From contig JARVKI010000028.1 of NCBI GenBank assembly GCA_036674765.1, positions 62,001-126,000 on the forward strand: 64,000 nt of DNA. Reading direction: 5' to 3'. The position numbers and the translations under genes are program-made. This document shows positions 45,245-57,105 of the stretch, one piece after another. Positions within the stretch are counted from its first letter, which is position 1. Every line of letters begins with the position of its first letter. Source of the stretch: Seiridium cupressi. Taxonomy: Eukaryota > Ascomycota > Sordariomycetes > Amphisphaeriales > Sporocadaceae. Below the pieces are notes generated by a model that saw nothing but the letters and a program-made list of their open reading frames with translations, was not told where the DNA came from and did not search any database.

Positions 45245-46264
45245 AGGCAACACCATACACCAGCACCTCTCTTAATCATTATTTTGGGTGCATTTCTTGG
45301 TGCTATCATAGTTGTCAGAGAGAGACACACACACACAGAGAGAGAGAGAGACAGAGGAAGAGGAAGAGGAAGATTGCGAGATCGCCAGCTCATTCGTCGC
45401 TCCTTAATATTGTTAATTTCAGAAAGCTGCATATATTCGCTCTTTAAATCACGGGTGATTTGCTGTGTCCGAAACAGCCCTTTTCGCCATGAATCCCGAA
45501 GGTGTCTCAACCTTGCAATAAAGCCTTGGTGTATCCCCATGAGATCATAACTCCTGAAGTTGTTATGTCTTTTATATGCCCTTTAAACTTACGGGAGCAT
45601 TATTCCTGATACTTACGAGCTATTTGGTCTGCTGTCAAACCTCAAGCAAGTCGAAATGACGGGAAAGCAGTTGTATGCCTGCTGAGATCCAATAAAGAGG
45701 CAGAGGTACAAATAGAAGTAACCAGTTGACGCTACTCTGTAAAGACTACATGTATTCAGCGCGGGCCATTAGTGGGAACTGACCTTGGCAATGGAAATCT
45801 GACAGGCTACCCAGGTGTCGTATCCTGAACGTTATCATACGTTCACTATCTTCTAGATATATGAGTACAGCTTCTCAGAGCAATAAAAAAGGTTGCCACA
45901 CCCCATATGACTGATTGATCCATTTGAAATAGCTTACCCAGTACAGCCCGTACGTACACCTTCTAACTATAGCTTTCCGTCTCGAGTCAAGGGTTAACTA
46001 GGTACATGTAAGGATGAGCACGAGCCCAGCTTACAAGTGCCGGATATAGATCGGCTAATTCCACGCCGGTCGCGTCGCTGCTTCTTAATTTCTAGCGACA
46101 ACGTGCAACAGCAACAAGCCGGTGATGCGACAAGCTACCGTCTTTCGTTGCGCAAACCCCGAATACTGAGTGGGTTGACTCGAATACTCGCATACATGGA
46201 TATATCACAGTAATACTTTCCAACATACCGTTTTGACTCGGATACGACCAGCAATCAAGTCACA
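45245..46264. other. Intergenic region
   Basis: 3' end of the secreted protein gene and promoter of the RSC gene. Apart from the microsatellite listed separately I see nothing that looks like a gene. Confidence 0.5.
45316..45373 (+). repeat. CA/GA/GGAAGA microsatellite
   Basis: A purine-rich simple repeat: (AG) then (AC)6-7, then (AG)7-8, then three GGAAGA units, about 58 nt in all, in the 3' flank of the secreted-protein gene. It should be length-variable between strains. Confidence 0.9.
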
Positions 46265-46626
46265 ATGGCCGACGCGAACGAGACAACCAACGCGCCCCAG
46301 GTCCGCGACTCCATCGAGAACAAAGCTAGTCCCGACGGCGGCAGCAAGAATGCGATCGATGCGCAGCAAGTCGCAGACCCTGTCAAGATAGAGGCAGCCC
46401 CCCTTACAGCCGCAGCCCCAGTTGCGGATGCAGACGCCGATGCGGATGCCGACGCCGATGCTGATGCTGATGCAGACGCAGACGCAGACTCAGACGCAGA
46501 CCCGGGTACAACTGCGAGTGCGAGTGGGAATGCCACTGCAGAAGCAGAAGCAGGCGCAGGCGCAGGCGCAGATCTGGATCCAGATCGAAATGCTGCCGAG
46601 GCTGATGCGGATGCGGACATGGACGT

Positions 46627-46665
<39 letters not shown>

Positions 46666-49553
46666 TGCAGATGCAGATGTGGATATGGATGCCGAGGGAG
46701 AAATCGACGCCGAGGGTGATCTCGATGGCGCGGAAGGAGAACAACCCGAACAGTCGTCGGACTTGTTCACAATAATCGATACCACTGCCAATTACTTGTC
46801 CAACTATAGAGACCCAGAGGGGTATCATATCGCCCAAGCTTTCCAGCGCGTACCCAACCGTCGACTGATACCTGACTACTACGAGGTCATCGACGAGGCC
46901 GTAGCCTTTAGCACCATCCGAGTATGGTTTATCCCCGTTTGGTTCTCCCTGTGTACTCAACTAACAAGCGTTATAGACGAAGAAGCTGAAGAAGCAGTAC
47001 TCAAACTTCTCCGAGTTCGTGCGAGACGTTGCCAAGATCTGCCACAACGCCCAAGTTTACAATCGGCCTTCGTCGCACTTTTTCCAAGATGCCGGCCAGT
47101 TAAGAGAGGTGTTTAAGGAGGAGCTCCAGAAGCTGGTCGACAACGGGACCATCACAGCAGAAGAGGCCATTCTACCCGACCTTGGCCCTTTGCCCGAGGC
47201 TGAGGACTCCCCCCCTCCGGACGAAATTGAAGAAGAAGAAGAAGATGACGACGAGGAGGACGATGAGGAAGATGACGAGGAGGATGATGACTCCGACGAT
47301 GAAGGTGGCCGCCGCGGCGGAAGAGGTCTCGACAACCGCGTTTCTGTCGATAGAGACGACCAACTCTACAAGCGGGGCCGTCGTCCGCTCAAGGTCTTCA
47401 CTCCTCTTGAAGCCAGAATTCATGCCTTTCTGAAAGGCTTGCGCAGATTCAAACACCCGAATGGACAGCTCTTGATCCTGCCCTTCGAGAGACTGCCCGA
47501 TAAACAGGCTACCCCCGACTATTTTGCTACCATCAAGAACCCTATTGCCCTCGATCTGATCAAGAAGAAGGCGAAGCGAAAGAAGTACCAAAATCTAGAC
47601 CACGTGCTCCAGGATGTTGAACTCATGTGCGAGAACGCTAAGGAGTACAACGAAGAAGACAGCCAGATATACTCGGACGCGAGGGAGCTTCAGGTTCAAG
47701 CTCGTATCCTGGCCGAGGAAGAAAAGGCAAAGCCCGATGATCAATTCGAGGACGAGGATGGCCGACGGCCCGTCCCCGAGATATATCACAATGGTGAGGT
47801 CTGGAAAGCTGGTAAGTTCACTAGATCACAGGAGAATTATACGAGACCACATTGCTTACAGGCGCGGCTTTAGGTGATTGGGTCCACATTACCAATCCGA
47901 ATGATCTCACAAAACCCATCGTGGCCCAGATTTATCGTACCTACATCGACAAAGCGGGAAAATATTGCATCAATGCTTGCTGGTATTACCGTCCTGAACA
48001 AACGGTCCATCGTTTTGAGAAGCACTTCTTTGAAAATGAAGTGGTCAAGACGGGCCAATACCGAGATCATGGCATTGATGAAGTTGTGGACAGGTGCTTC
48101 GTTATGTTCACCACGCGCTACAGCAGGGGCAGACCTCGCGGCCTTCCCAAGGACAAAGAGGTATACGTCTGCGAGGCGCGTTATAATGATGAGAAGCACA
48201 AGCTCAACAAGATCAAGACCTGGGCAAGCTGTTTGCCGGATGAGGTCAGAGAAAAGGACTACGAGATGGACCTCTTCGACGTGCCTAGAAAGCTGAAGAA
48301 GTTCCCCAGCCCCATCAAGCATTTATTGAGAGACGATGCGAAGCCAGATGATCCCCTTCCTAAGCCGACCTGGGGAGCACCAAACGCGCCCCCTCTTGTA
48401 GGGGCGGTTCATTGTCGCGAACGTGAAGCAAATGTGAGTGTCATCCTGTTGCCTGTTTCGTCTGTCTCATAATATGCCACCCCGATAAGCCGTCATCCGT
48501 CCCATTCCACCACATCCAAACGCAGCCTTATCGATTGTGCATGCATTTTCCCCAATCGCCAGAGCAACTGAGAGCTTTACTCATTTCTCATTTTTCCCGC
48601 AGGAATCACCACCGCCGGAACCTACCCCGCCACCAGTCGCTGTCGACCCAACCCGCCGTGCCTCCATGATGCAGGTCCCCCGACCGCTAGACGGCCAAGG
48701 CGACATCACAATGAGCAACGCGCCGCATTACACTCCCGTTCCCGCGCCGCCCACACCCACACATGGCGGTGCCTACACACCTCAGTTCTCAGGAGCGCGC
48801 CCCAGTCCGACGCCAGTTCCTGTACCACAATATGGAGGACATCCCAACATGCACCACGCGCCGCCGCCGCCGATGCCTCAAACCCCCCACTATCCAGGTC
48901 ATCAGCCGCAACAACCCCCGGCATACAATGGCTATGTGCCGCCGTACAACCCTACTCCCGTCCACCATCAACCTCACCACCAACCGCCGATGAACACTCC
49001 GATGATCCCTTACGACCCCAGCCAGCGTCTCGCACCCTCGCCAGCGCGCTCGGCAGTTCCTCCGCCTCCCGCGCCTGGTCTACATGCGCAGCCCAACACA
49101 TACAACCCGCCACGCCCAGTGGAGGTTTACACTCTTGATGACGCAGTAGACGCCCGTATTCCGTCAGAGATTCGAGAGCAATTCCAGCGCGACGAGCAAG
49201 GTCGAATCCTATTCTTCACCCAGCCCCCGCTTGACCGAGCACACCGGGGACTGTCCAGCGAGAGCGCTGGTCTCGGCCATAGCATTCGCTACCTTGCTGA
49301 TCGCGGGCGAGGCGTTGAGGATCGCCGCGCTAAGCGTAGAGCCAGGGATGAGCTGCGGAAACAGGAGGAGAGCAAGCGACGCGTGCTGGAGGAGGAGGAA
49401 TCCAGGAAGAGTAAGGCAAATATAATTGAGGCCGCGAGCGACGCTCTTATCAACTGGATGGGCTCCGTGAACAAGGAGAACGAGGTGCTCAAAAACCAAT
49501 ATGATGGCTGGAGTGTCAAGGATGGCGAGATCGATAAGTTCGCTTCGAATTAG
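46265..49553 (+). CDS. RSC1: RSC chromatin-remodelling complex subunit Rsc1/Rsc2 (two bromodomains and BAH)
   Basis: Four exons, 46265-46921, 46977-47811, 47874-48433 and 48603-49553, give 1000 residues. Order: acidic Asp-Ala repeat (about 54-143); bromodomain 1 (about 165-265, with [15 protein letters not shown] and the acetyl-lysine Asn in HNAQVYN); an acidic stretch of Glu/Asp; bromodomain 2 (about 370-480, with [16 protein letters not shown] and ENAKEYN); a BAH domain (from [11 protein letters not shown], with [12 protein letters not shown]); and a Pro/His-rich tail with a C-terminal coiled part. This is the yeast Rsc1/Rsc2 plan, a nuclear subunit reading histone marks for nucleosome remodelling. 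Intron 1 uses a weak GTATGG donor. Intron 2 has two in-frame acceptors 12 nt apart (47861 or 47873). Confidence 0.92.
46424..46692 (+). repeat. In-frame Asp-Ala hexanucleotide repeat inside the RSC gene
   Basis: Two blocks (46424-46501 and 46601-46692) are built from GAY-GCN units that encode alternating Asp and Ala, joined by an Ala/Glu/Gly-rich linker. Third positions vary, so the run is partly degenerate; the second block has a near-perfect GACGCA core. The antisense frame reads Ser-Ala and is a shadow. Confidence 0.9.
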
Positions 49554-51377
49554 AGTATGGCTCGAGTTTCCAATTGCATTCACAAAGGCGTTTTGGACCT
49601 GGGATATGGCGTACAGGATCTCGGGAACCATGGCAGCTGGCTTCAGAATGGGAGAATATGGCTTGGAGATCAGCCGTTTGGCACATACATAGTGTTATAC
49701 AGCCATCAAGTCTGGTTAGGCTTGCAGTCTTCCGCTTTAATCACGCAGGACTAATGGATGTCATACTATGAAATCAAGCGTTAACTATTCAAGCTTTGAA
49801 ACTTGTGATGGTCTTACTCTGCTAGCTTACTGGCATTCGACGTCCATCGTCAAAGAAATACTACAGCGTATCTTTTGTCATAGCTTGGACAAGGCTTGGG
49901 ATCTGTGCTCAAAGTTAAACCACAACGGCCAAACTTTCATTAACGTCGCACCTGCTACCCTATTTGGGTGCTAGGAGGGGGTGGCGTATTATTTGTTTCA
50001 CAATTTATCGAAGTTTCGAGGGTCGCACATGGCTCTCGCTGTTCCCAAAAGAGTTCTAAAGGGACCGTTTGGGCGGCATTAAATATCTCTAGGTAGCATT
50101 CTACTTTCTAGAATCATGTGGACTCTCGGCCAGAGATGATTCTACCAAAAACGTGCTTGAACATGTTGGAGCCTAGAAAGCCTTATGGACTCTTCCTTGC
50201 GCCGCCAAAGCTTCTTTGAGATGCACAATTCGTTGATACTGCCATTCTAAGTGCCTGCCACCCTAGAAAGATTGTCGTCGGAGTTGTTTAATATTGTATA
50301 TAAACGTGATCAGCTGTTGAAATTTTCACGGCGACAAACTCAAGAATACCTAAAATATGGACATTATTAATTGCCACATCAATACAAAACGCGATATGTA
50401 GGCTGTGGTGTGTGAATGTCCATTCCCACGGGCTCAGTGCTTTTGTTCTGGCTGCGCGCTGTCCTCACCAATTGTTCGCCATTGTTCTCAAAGCTGTAGT
50501 GGGGTCCTTGCCTGTCAGTAGCGGATGATCAATGATGGAGGATGCACAATCACGGGTCCCGGCCCGCGCTCTAGCGTGTCTCACCGCCTACTGTCATTAG
50601 AATAGTGGGGCTTAACCGGTGGCAGAATTGGGAACAATCCCCGCCACTTTCGGGCACCGTAAATCGACGAGATCCTTTTGGCATGATTCATTTGCCCAAA
50701 CTGCAATACATATCACAGCTTTCTTTACCTTCGACGAGCGATTTGAATTTCCTTGCGTTCACTTCCTTTGCGTTCGTTTGAAATTTGGTATCAGCAAATA
50801 ACCGCTCTCGACGACCTATCTCCTTCGACGACTAATTACAGCTCCGCTTGTCGGCGACTATGAGTTGCCACTGCTGCTTTAACAAACGCGTAGAGGAGAT
50901 TCGTCGGTAGCAGAGACTGCAGTACAGCAGCCCGTCTCTTCAGGTACGTTAAAACATATATACCTCCACATGCCCTCTACAGACCTCATCTACTCTCTTT
51001 CACTCCGAGGCTCGTAGCCGAGGCCCAGGCATATGCTTGTTGACGGCCAGTCATATCTGTGGTCGACGGCCTACGCAGCTTCCAACCGCCCATGAGATTC
51101 ACCAGGAATTTCCATGGTACACAACCATGTCAACACAATTCCCATCAATCCCTCATCATGCCCCATCCCCTCGACTTGTTGCACCTTGCTTCCATTGCTG
51201 CACCTTTCACCAGGCTGGTAGCCTCTTCACTACTGAGGTGTTGCCTGTTCAACTAGCTGGCATCGGCGCCCTGTAGAGTAGACTACTAATGTTCCAATCG
51301 TTCACAGATCAAAAGAATATAACTGTTTCTGTTCAGCTCAATAGAATTGTCCTTAACGGTCAGATTAGTAGCGCGCA
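49554..51377. other. Intergenic region
   Basis: 1.8 kb between the RSC gene and the NYN gene. A GTACGT donor-like site at 50943 and several CAG acceptors before 51378 suggest a possible leader intron for the right-hand gene. No coding region supported. Confidence 0.45.
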
Positions 51378-53750
51378 ATGGCTATTAACCGTGAACCTCG
51401 ACTTGTTCCGCCTCAGAACCCAACATCTCGATCCCTGTTCGGCACCTCAGACCCTCTGGACACCAAAAGGGACGTTCATGGTGGCATGATTCAAACCAAG
51501 ACAGGTGGGAAGGGGTCTAGCGACGACCACAAGAGTAAACCCAAGATGCTCGGTAGTGGCTCTCGTCACAGGCGCGAGAGAGTCTCAGCTTGGGAGGGAA
51601 CACTACCTCGTTTGGGATTCGGATTACTTGATGTCACATCATTAATTGATTATGAGACACGACCCAAAACACCAATCGCTTTCTCTCTGCGGCCGACCGT
51701 TTTCCAAAATCGTTTGCCTACCCCACCCTACACACCTGATGACAAGCCGCGTGGCCTGTCTGCAGGTATTGCCTCGGCCTGGATTGTATCCGCGGATGTC
51801 TACAACTCGAACGGGGCTAGTTCTACGGCAACTGCAAGTGTGATCCGAGAGTCGTCAGATAGTCGCAACCAGAGTACATTGCGATCCTCGCCACCGGCGC
51901 TACTTCCAGCTTCAGCTTCCAGATCCAGTTCGGATGGCAAGACACAACAGTCTGAGCAGTCAGATGCGGTCTATAGCATTCAGGCTCTTATCGACGATCG
52001 TGTCCCCAAGCGAAGCGTTACACCTATTGGATATCCCTCTAGACAGGAGACGCTAGAAGGTACTGGACATCCGCGATTGTTAGGTGGGCGAACGGAAGCT
52101 GGTTCAGTCTCGATTATTGGTGGCAAGCAAATCCAGAACGCTCTGCCACCGCCACGTTCGCCGAATCTGATCACAAAAACCACACCAAGGCCTCTTGGAC
52201 AGCGGGGTATAACTGAGCTTGAATCTGGCGACTGGACGCAACATATTTCTCAGGGTTCTCCTTCACGCGCTCCGAACCATATCAGTACACCTCGAGTCGC
52301 CGACAAATATGAGACATCGATCAACACCCCCGATCCTGATCGGTACCTTGAGTCTATCCGGGCTGCTGTTCAGGCGACACCGCGATCGCGAGAACCTGTG
52401 GAACAGGCGTCCGCTCCAGCAAGAGCAATTGATGGCGGTCAGCAAGTATCTGCATCACAGGCACAAGTGATGGTTTCAAAGACCTTGCCCGTGACTTTTG
52501 AGGAAAATAGTACATCTCAGCCTGGACGAGTTCGGCCCGCACATGGTCAGGCTCTTTTCGCGGGACCCGGTCCTTCCTCGTCTGGCCCGTCTCTTGAGGT
52601 TCAGGTTCATCGATTACCTACTGCGTTCAAGGCCAGGTACATCCCAAGGCCCCGATGCGCACCCCAATTCAAAGGCGGAGCACAAATCACAAGCAGCTAC
52701 CGAGTTGAGGACCTTGTTGTACAGACCGCTGATAATCACCTTGGTCGCTCGTGTGACACCGACATGGATGACGATGATGATGATGAGTTGGGAGGCTGCT
52801 CTATTGCGACAGCTCGCGAACTGCCACAAACTCAAGCCGCATCCAGTCAGGAACCACCCCAGTTTACTCGTAAAACTTCCTCGCAAGCTGAGAAACTTAT
52901 CCAAGATGCTTTCAAGGCCCAGGTCAAGGAAGCGGCCAAGTTTAATGCCCAGTTTCAAACTAGACCTCGTCTTACCAAAGATCAAAAGTTTGACAGTCTG
53001 ATTGCCAAACTACAAGCGAAGGACCTGCTCCAACCTGACGATGCCACGAACCAGAAGGAGGTTCACGTCTTTGTTGATATGTCGAATATATTCATCGGAT
53101 TTCAGGACATTGCAAAAATCAGTCGAGGTGTTCATGCCGCTGCTCGTGCTGATTGGAGACCATTCTCCTTTGAGCATTTGGCATTTACACTTGAGCGTGG
53201 TCGAACGACTGCTACGCGCAAGTTAGCTGGATCTGTTCGTCAAGCTCATCAAATGCACAACTTGCCGTTGCACATTGTAGAGGCTCAATCCTATGGTTAC
53301 GATACCAAGATTCTCCACCAAGTGATCAAATTAGATCCGACTCGAGCGATTCCGAACAGCCCGTATACTAGTGGTGATGAGGCGTATTCTGCGGTGTTGT
53401 GTTCACGCACCAAATTAGGTGAACAGGGCGTGGATGAGGCTCTACATCTGGCGATGCAGGACAGCATTTTGGATGCGCAGGGTGATCCGGGTATCATGGT
53501 TCTGGCTACCGGCGACGCAAAGCCTGCCGAATACTCTGACGGGTTTGCGCATTACGCCATCAAAGCTCTCAAGCATGGCTGGCATGTAGAGGTTGTTTCG
53601 TGGAGAAAATGCTTGTCTGGGGAGTGGAAGAAATCGCCATTCAAAGACAAGTATGCCGAACAATTTCGAATCATCCTACTCGATGATTTCTTTGACGAGA
53701 TTCACGGCGATTGGGCGGGTGATAAGCCTGGTGTATTGGCATGGGTTTGA
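51378..53750 (+). CDS. NYN-domain (PIN-like nuclease fold) protein with long disordered N-terminus
   Basis: A single exon of 790 residues. The first 550 or so residues are Ser/Pro/Gln/Arg-rich, apparently disordered, with a short Asp run. The last 230 form an NYN domain: VHVFVDMSNIFIGF with Asp near residue 567, QGVDEALHLAMQ in place of the usual GVD..L..D helix, and VLATGDAKPAEYSDGF for the usual S/TGD..D strand, followed by GWHVEVVSWRKCLSGEWKK. These acidic residues form the metal site in PIN-fold RNases, so single-strand RNA cleavage is a fair guess from the family. No RNA-binding zinc finger is seen. Targets and biological role are unknown. The ATG at 51378 follows an in-frame stop region. 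Confidence 0.8.
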   Translation: MAINREPRLVPPQNPTSRSLFGTSDPLDTKRDVHGGMIQTKTGGKGSSDDHKSKPKMLGSGSRHRRERVSAWEGTLPRLGFGLLDVTSLIDYETRPKTPIAFSLRPTVFQNRLPTPPYTPDDKPRGLSAGIASAWIVSADVYNSNGASSTATASVIRESSDSRNQSTLRSSPPALLPASASRSSSDGKTQQSEQSDAVYSIQALIDDRVPKRSVTPIGYPSRQETLEGTGHPRLLGGRTEAGSVSIIGGKQIQNALPPPRSPNLITKTTPRPLGQRGITELESGDWTQHISQGSPSRAPNHISTPRVADKYETSINTPDPDRYLESIRAAVQATPRSREPVEQASAPARAIDGGQQVSASQAQVMVSKTLPVTFEENSTSQPGRVRPAHGQALFAGPGPSSSGPSLEVQVHRLPTAFKARYIPRPRCAPQFKGGAQITSSYRVEDLVVQTADNHLGRSCDTDMDDDDDDELGGCSIATARELPQTQAASSQEPPQFTRKTSSQAEKLIQDAFKAQVKEAAKFNAQFQTRPRLTKDQKFDSLIAKLQAKDLLQPDDATNQKEVHVFVDMSNIFIGFQDIAKISRGVHAAARADWRPFSFEHLAFTLERGRTTATRKLAGSVRQAHQMHNLPLHIVEAQSYGYDTKILHQVIKLDPTRAIPNSPYTSGDEAYSAVLCSRTKLGEQGVDEALHLAMQDSILDAQGDPGIMVLATGDAKPAEYSDGFAHYAIKALKHGWHVEVVSWRKCLSGEWKKSPFKDKYAEQFRIILLDDFFDEIHGDWAGDKPGVLAWV

Positions 53751-55680
53751 ACGTAGACCTGGTCATCTTGGTCTTGCGTCTCTCTCTCTCGCTAACAATG
53801 GCCGGCGTACCCCTGTTGGTCTTGTCACCACATTCCGATATTCTGCGACTCTCACACAACTCTTGCCTGTGTCAGCTGCTGAGGCCAACACATGGTTCAC
53901 TCTTAAGTCTCGCTATTTAGCGTCTCAAATGTCTCGTTCTTTATTCTTTTTCCTTTTCTACATACTCGGACCTATTCACCTTTGACAGCTTGATGACGCC
54001 ACGTTCTCATGGACAACGAACTTGAGAGACGTTGCATCAGCGTTGAGGACAGTTGAAAACTATTGCGCCTGGGATTGGAAGACCCAATGCCACTGGATTA
54101 TAGCCAACAACTCAGGAAACTCCAGCTGCCTCGACTCTCTCATAGGTACCATACGTCGTTGTGGTCGTCTTGGTTGGTGCTCTACACGGCCACATTGGAG
54201 CCCTTGGAGCAGCCATTCTTTGTGCGCATTGCAACAGTCCGCCTTCGCCAAGACTGATTGATTGCCCCACCTTGTGATTCTGGTCGTCATAGCACCTGGC
54301 AATTGGAATCCAGTTTGGTCCCTTACAATGCCAGCTGGGTGGCTTCAGTTGTTGCATCCAGTGCACCCAAGGCAGTCCCATGTTCCGTTGTCGTCGGCAT
54401 GGCATTCGACGACACCGTCTCACGTTTCTCAATGCGTTCACGATTCACGAATTCACACGTCGACCTGATGATTGATCAGGGGAGGGAGGGAGCGGTGGAT
54501 TATAGATTGGGTCTCATAGCTATGCTTTATTCCTTCCTCCAGCAGATAGACTAATATCATCACACTTGAGCGAGGAGTTCAGGGACTTGATTTAGTGGTC
54601 GTTGTTTCAGCGGCCTGGAGCATTGCATCTATGCAGGGGGGTGATCGGACGACTACTGGCCACGATAGATGATAATAATCCTGGGTACACGCGCGGTACA
54701 ATACCGGATGAGATGAATAATAGATGGTCCCTCTGATGAGCAAGTTTCCGTTTGTATGTGCATAACCAATCGTGCCACGGCTTTCTAACCAATTGCAAGC
54801 ATGTAGACTGCGGAAGATAAACCCAACCAAATGGGAGTTTGACGTCTTGGTTGTATGCGGTTGTAGGACCACGGAGGTACGAGGTGCATTGCGAAGGCTA
54901 AGAGACTGCATGCAGGATCAGTCCCCGGAACTATTCTTGGCATGGGGGTGGAGGAATGACTCAGCAAAAGTAGATCGACGGCAAGGTAGTGAAGTGGGTT
55001 GAAGCTGAATCCGGCAGAGTGGGATGGCAATGCTGGGCGCGTCGACAAAAGCCACCCATGGATACAAAGGCATGGCGGCAGCTGCATGGCGGCGGCAATG
55101 GTTTAATACGATGGATCTCTGACGGGTGCTGTGCCCCATTTGTGCCTCTCGGGTATCAGCTCCATATATGTATGTAATTTAGCGTGTGCGCAATGTACCT
55201 ATACCTAGTACGACAAGCGTCTCAATAGCGACGGGATAAGAGCTGTCGGCAGAAGGTGCTCAGCTTTTCATCAGCAAGCGCAACTTGATCGGGAAAAGGA
55301 AGACCTGGTTAGCACTAGGTTAGCGTCATACGTGGGCAAAGGGGGAAAAAAAGGAGAGAAGATGACAACGCGAATGGCCTCTCCTGTGGCGTCGCCGTCC
55401 CCTCGCCCGTCACCTCACTGTTCCTTCTTCCCAACCTAACTGGTTTCTTTTTCGCACTTTCTTCTCTGCCGAGTCTGCTTCCTTGGGCGCTTTCCTTCAT
55501 CCTCCTAGCTGGGCCAGGCCCTCTGCAGTTAGCCTCAGCCGCCAGCTACACGGTGCCGGTGCCGGTGCCGTGTTCTCGTACTACCAGTCAGGGCCTCCTC
55601 ACTGGGGGAAGAGGCCACACTTGAAAAGGGACATCCAGCAGCACTCTTCCGGAAAAGTCTAAACCATCACGACAGCCTGA
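53751..55680. other. Intergenic region
   Basis: 1.9 kb. The left part is probably the 3' flank of the NYN gene and the right part the promoter of the GT25 gene. Small open frames occur on both strands (54022-54911) without any family resemblance. A short tandem repeat near 55551 is listed separately. Confidence 0.45.
55551..55570 (+). repeat. Triple CGGTGC tandem
   Basis: Three exact copies of CGGTGC followed by CG, 111 nt before the GT25 start codon. It may be a binding-site array or chance; too short to decide. Confidence 0.5.
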
Positions 55681-57105
55681 ATGGGTGCCATCACTCCCAA
55701 CATGTCGTCACTGCGCAACCCTCCGCGGCATGTCACCTTTGGCGGCATTGCCTTTGTCATAATTGTCTTGTTCGTCGTGTTCACCCCGCGGTCGCCACAC
55801 ATGAACCTACCACAATTCCACTCTGCCGCTTCCTCTTCGACTCCTCCTTCCTCTTCCTCCAGTACAGTCGACACGTCGTCCAATCTCGGTTCCTATGGTT
55901 CCTCATCCAAGACAGCCGAGAAGCTATATGGCAACGACTACCGCGGCCACTCTTCGCCTGCCGACATCAACCGAGTCACCAACAGCACCCTGGGCTTCGG
56001 CAAGGTCTTCGTCGTCGGACTGCCCGAACGCACCGACAAGCGTGATGCCATCACACTCACGAGCTCGTTGACAGGCTTCCATGTCGAGTGGGTCGACGGT
56101 GTCAGGGGCGAGACGATACCAGACAAGGCGGTGCCTTTTGGGGCCGACAGGAAAAAGTTATGGGAGAACAATCTTGGCAGCTGGAGGGGGCACATGAATG
56201 CCGTCAGGAGGTAAGAGTCTATGTTTTCTCTATGGATTGCGCCAAGGGTAGTCGTTTTATAGGGCCTGTCCCGAGCTGCCCCTCTTGGAATTATCCACAG
56301 CGCAGCATGGGGCAGGATTATATGTGATCAGCACTAATATGAACTTTTCAGGATTGTCGAAGAAGATTTAGACTCGGCTCTTATCATGGAGGACGACATG
56401 GATTGGGACGTCAGACTACAGCCGCAGCTAGAACGAGTTGCCCAAGGCGCACGCGCTCTCTTGAGCTCGGCATCGAATCCGATTTCACCATACGGCGATG
56501 ACTGGGACATACTCTGGCTCGGCCACTGCGGCGAGGTCTTCCCCGAACTGCTGGACGAGAACAAGAACAAGCCGGCCGACGACGCCGGCATCAAGTACAT
56601 GCAACGCAAATTCGTCATCGGGAACGACCTCACCGTCCCGCCGCTCGACAAGGTCACCGGTCTGATTGACTTCAAGTCGAGTCCAGAGCACACGCGCTGG
56701 GTTCACATCACCGGCGCCCCGATCTGCACCTTTGCCTACGCCCTCTCCCAGCGCGGCGCACGCAAGGTGCTCTTCGACCTCTCGGTGGACCATCTCACCG
56801 GCCCCTTTGACAACTCGCTCGCAGGCCTGTGCAGACGTTCCGTTGCCTCGGTAGGCGTCCAGGACCCCGCAAAGGCGGGCGACCGCGGCCTGGATGCCAA
56901 GTGCATCAGCGTCACTCCGCCCGTGTTTTTCCACCACAGGGCCAAGGGCATGATGAACGCTGACAGCGACATCCAGACGGGGACTGGTGGTGCCGTCCGC
57001 GAGAAGGGCTACACGGAGAACATTGCCTGGAGCGCGAGGAACAATATCAGAAACATGATCATGGGGACGCGAATGGAAAGTCAGTACGAGGCAAGCTCGT
57101 CATGA
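55681..57105 (+). CDS. Glycosyltransferase family 25, type II membrane protein
   Basis: Two exons, 55681-56210 and 56352-57105, give 427 residues. Layout: short cytosolic tail, one membrane anchor (about residues 20-36, GIAFVIIVLFVVF), a Ser/Thr-rich stem, then a GT25 domain with KVFVVGLPERTDKRDA at its start, GSWRGHMNAVRR before the junction, and the acidic metal/nucleotide motif IMEDDMDWD after it. GT25 enzymes include bacterial LPS galactosyltransferases and collagen beta-galactosyltransferases; fungal members are Golgi-type enzymes of unknown acceptor. The intron (141 nt, phase 2) rebuilds an Arg codon. A second Met at residue 8 (55702) is a possible start. Confidence 0.87.

Noticed and set aside
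46255..46791. 178-residue minus-strand frame rich in Ser-Ala
   Set aside because: It is the antisense shadow of the Asp-Ala repeat in the RSC gene; the plus strand carries a full two-bromodomain protein.
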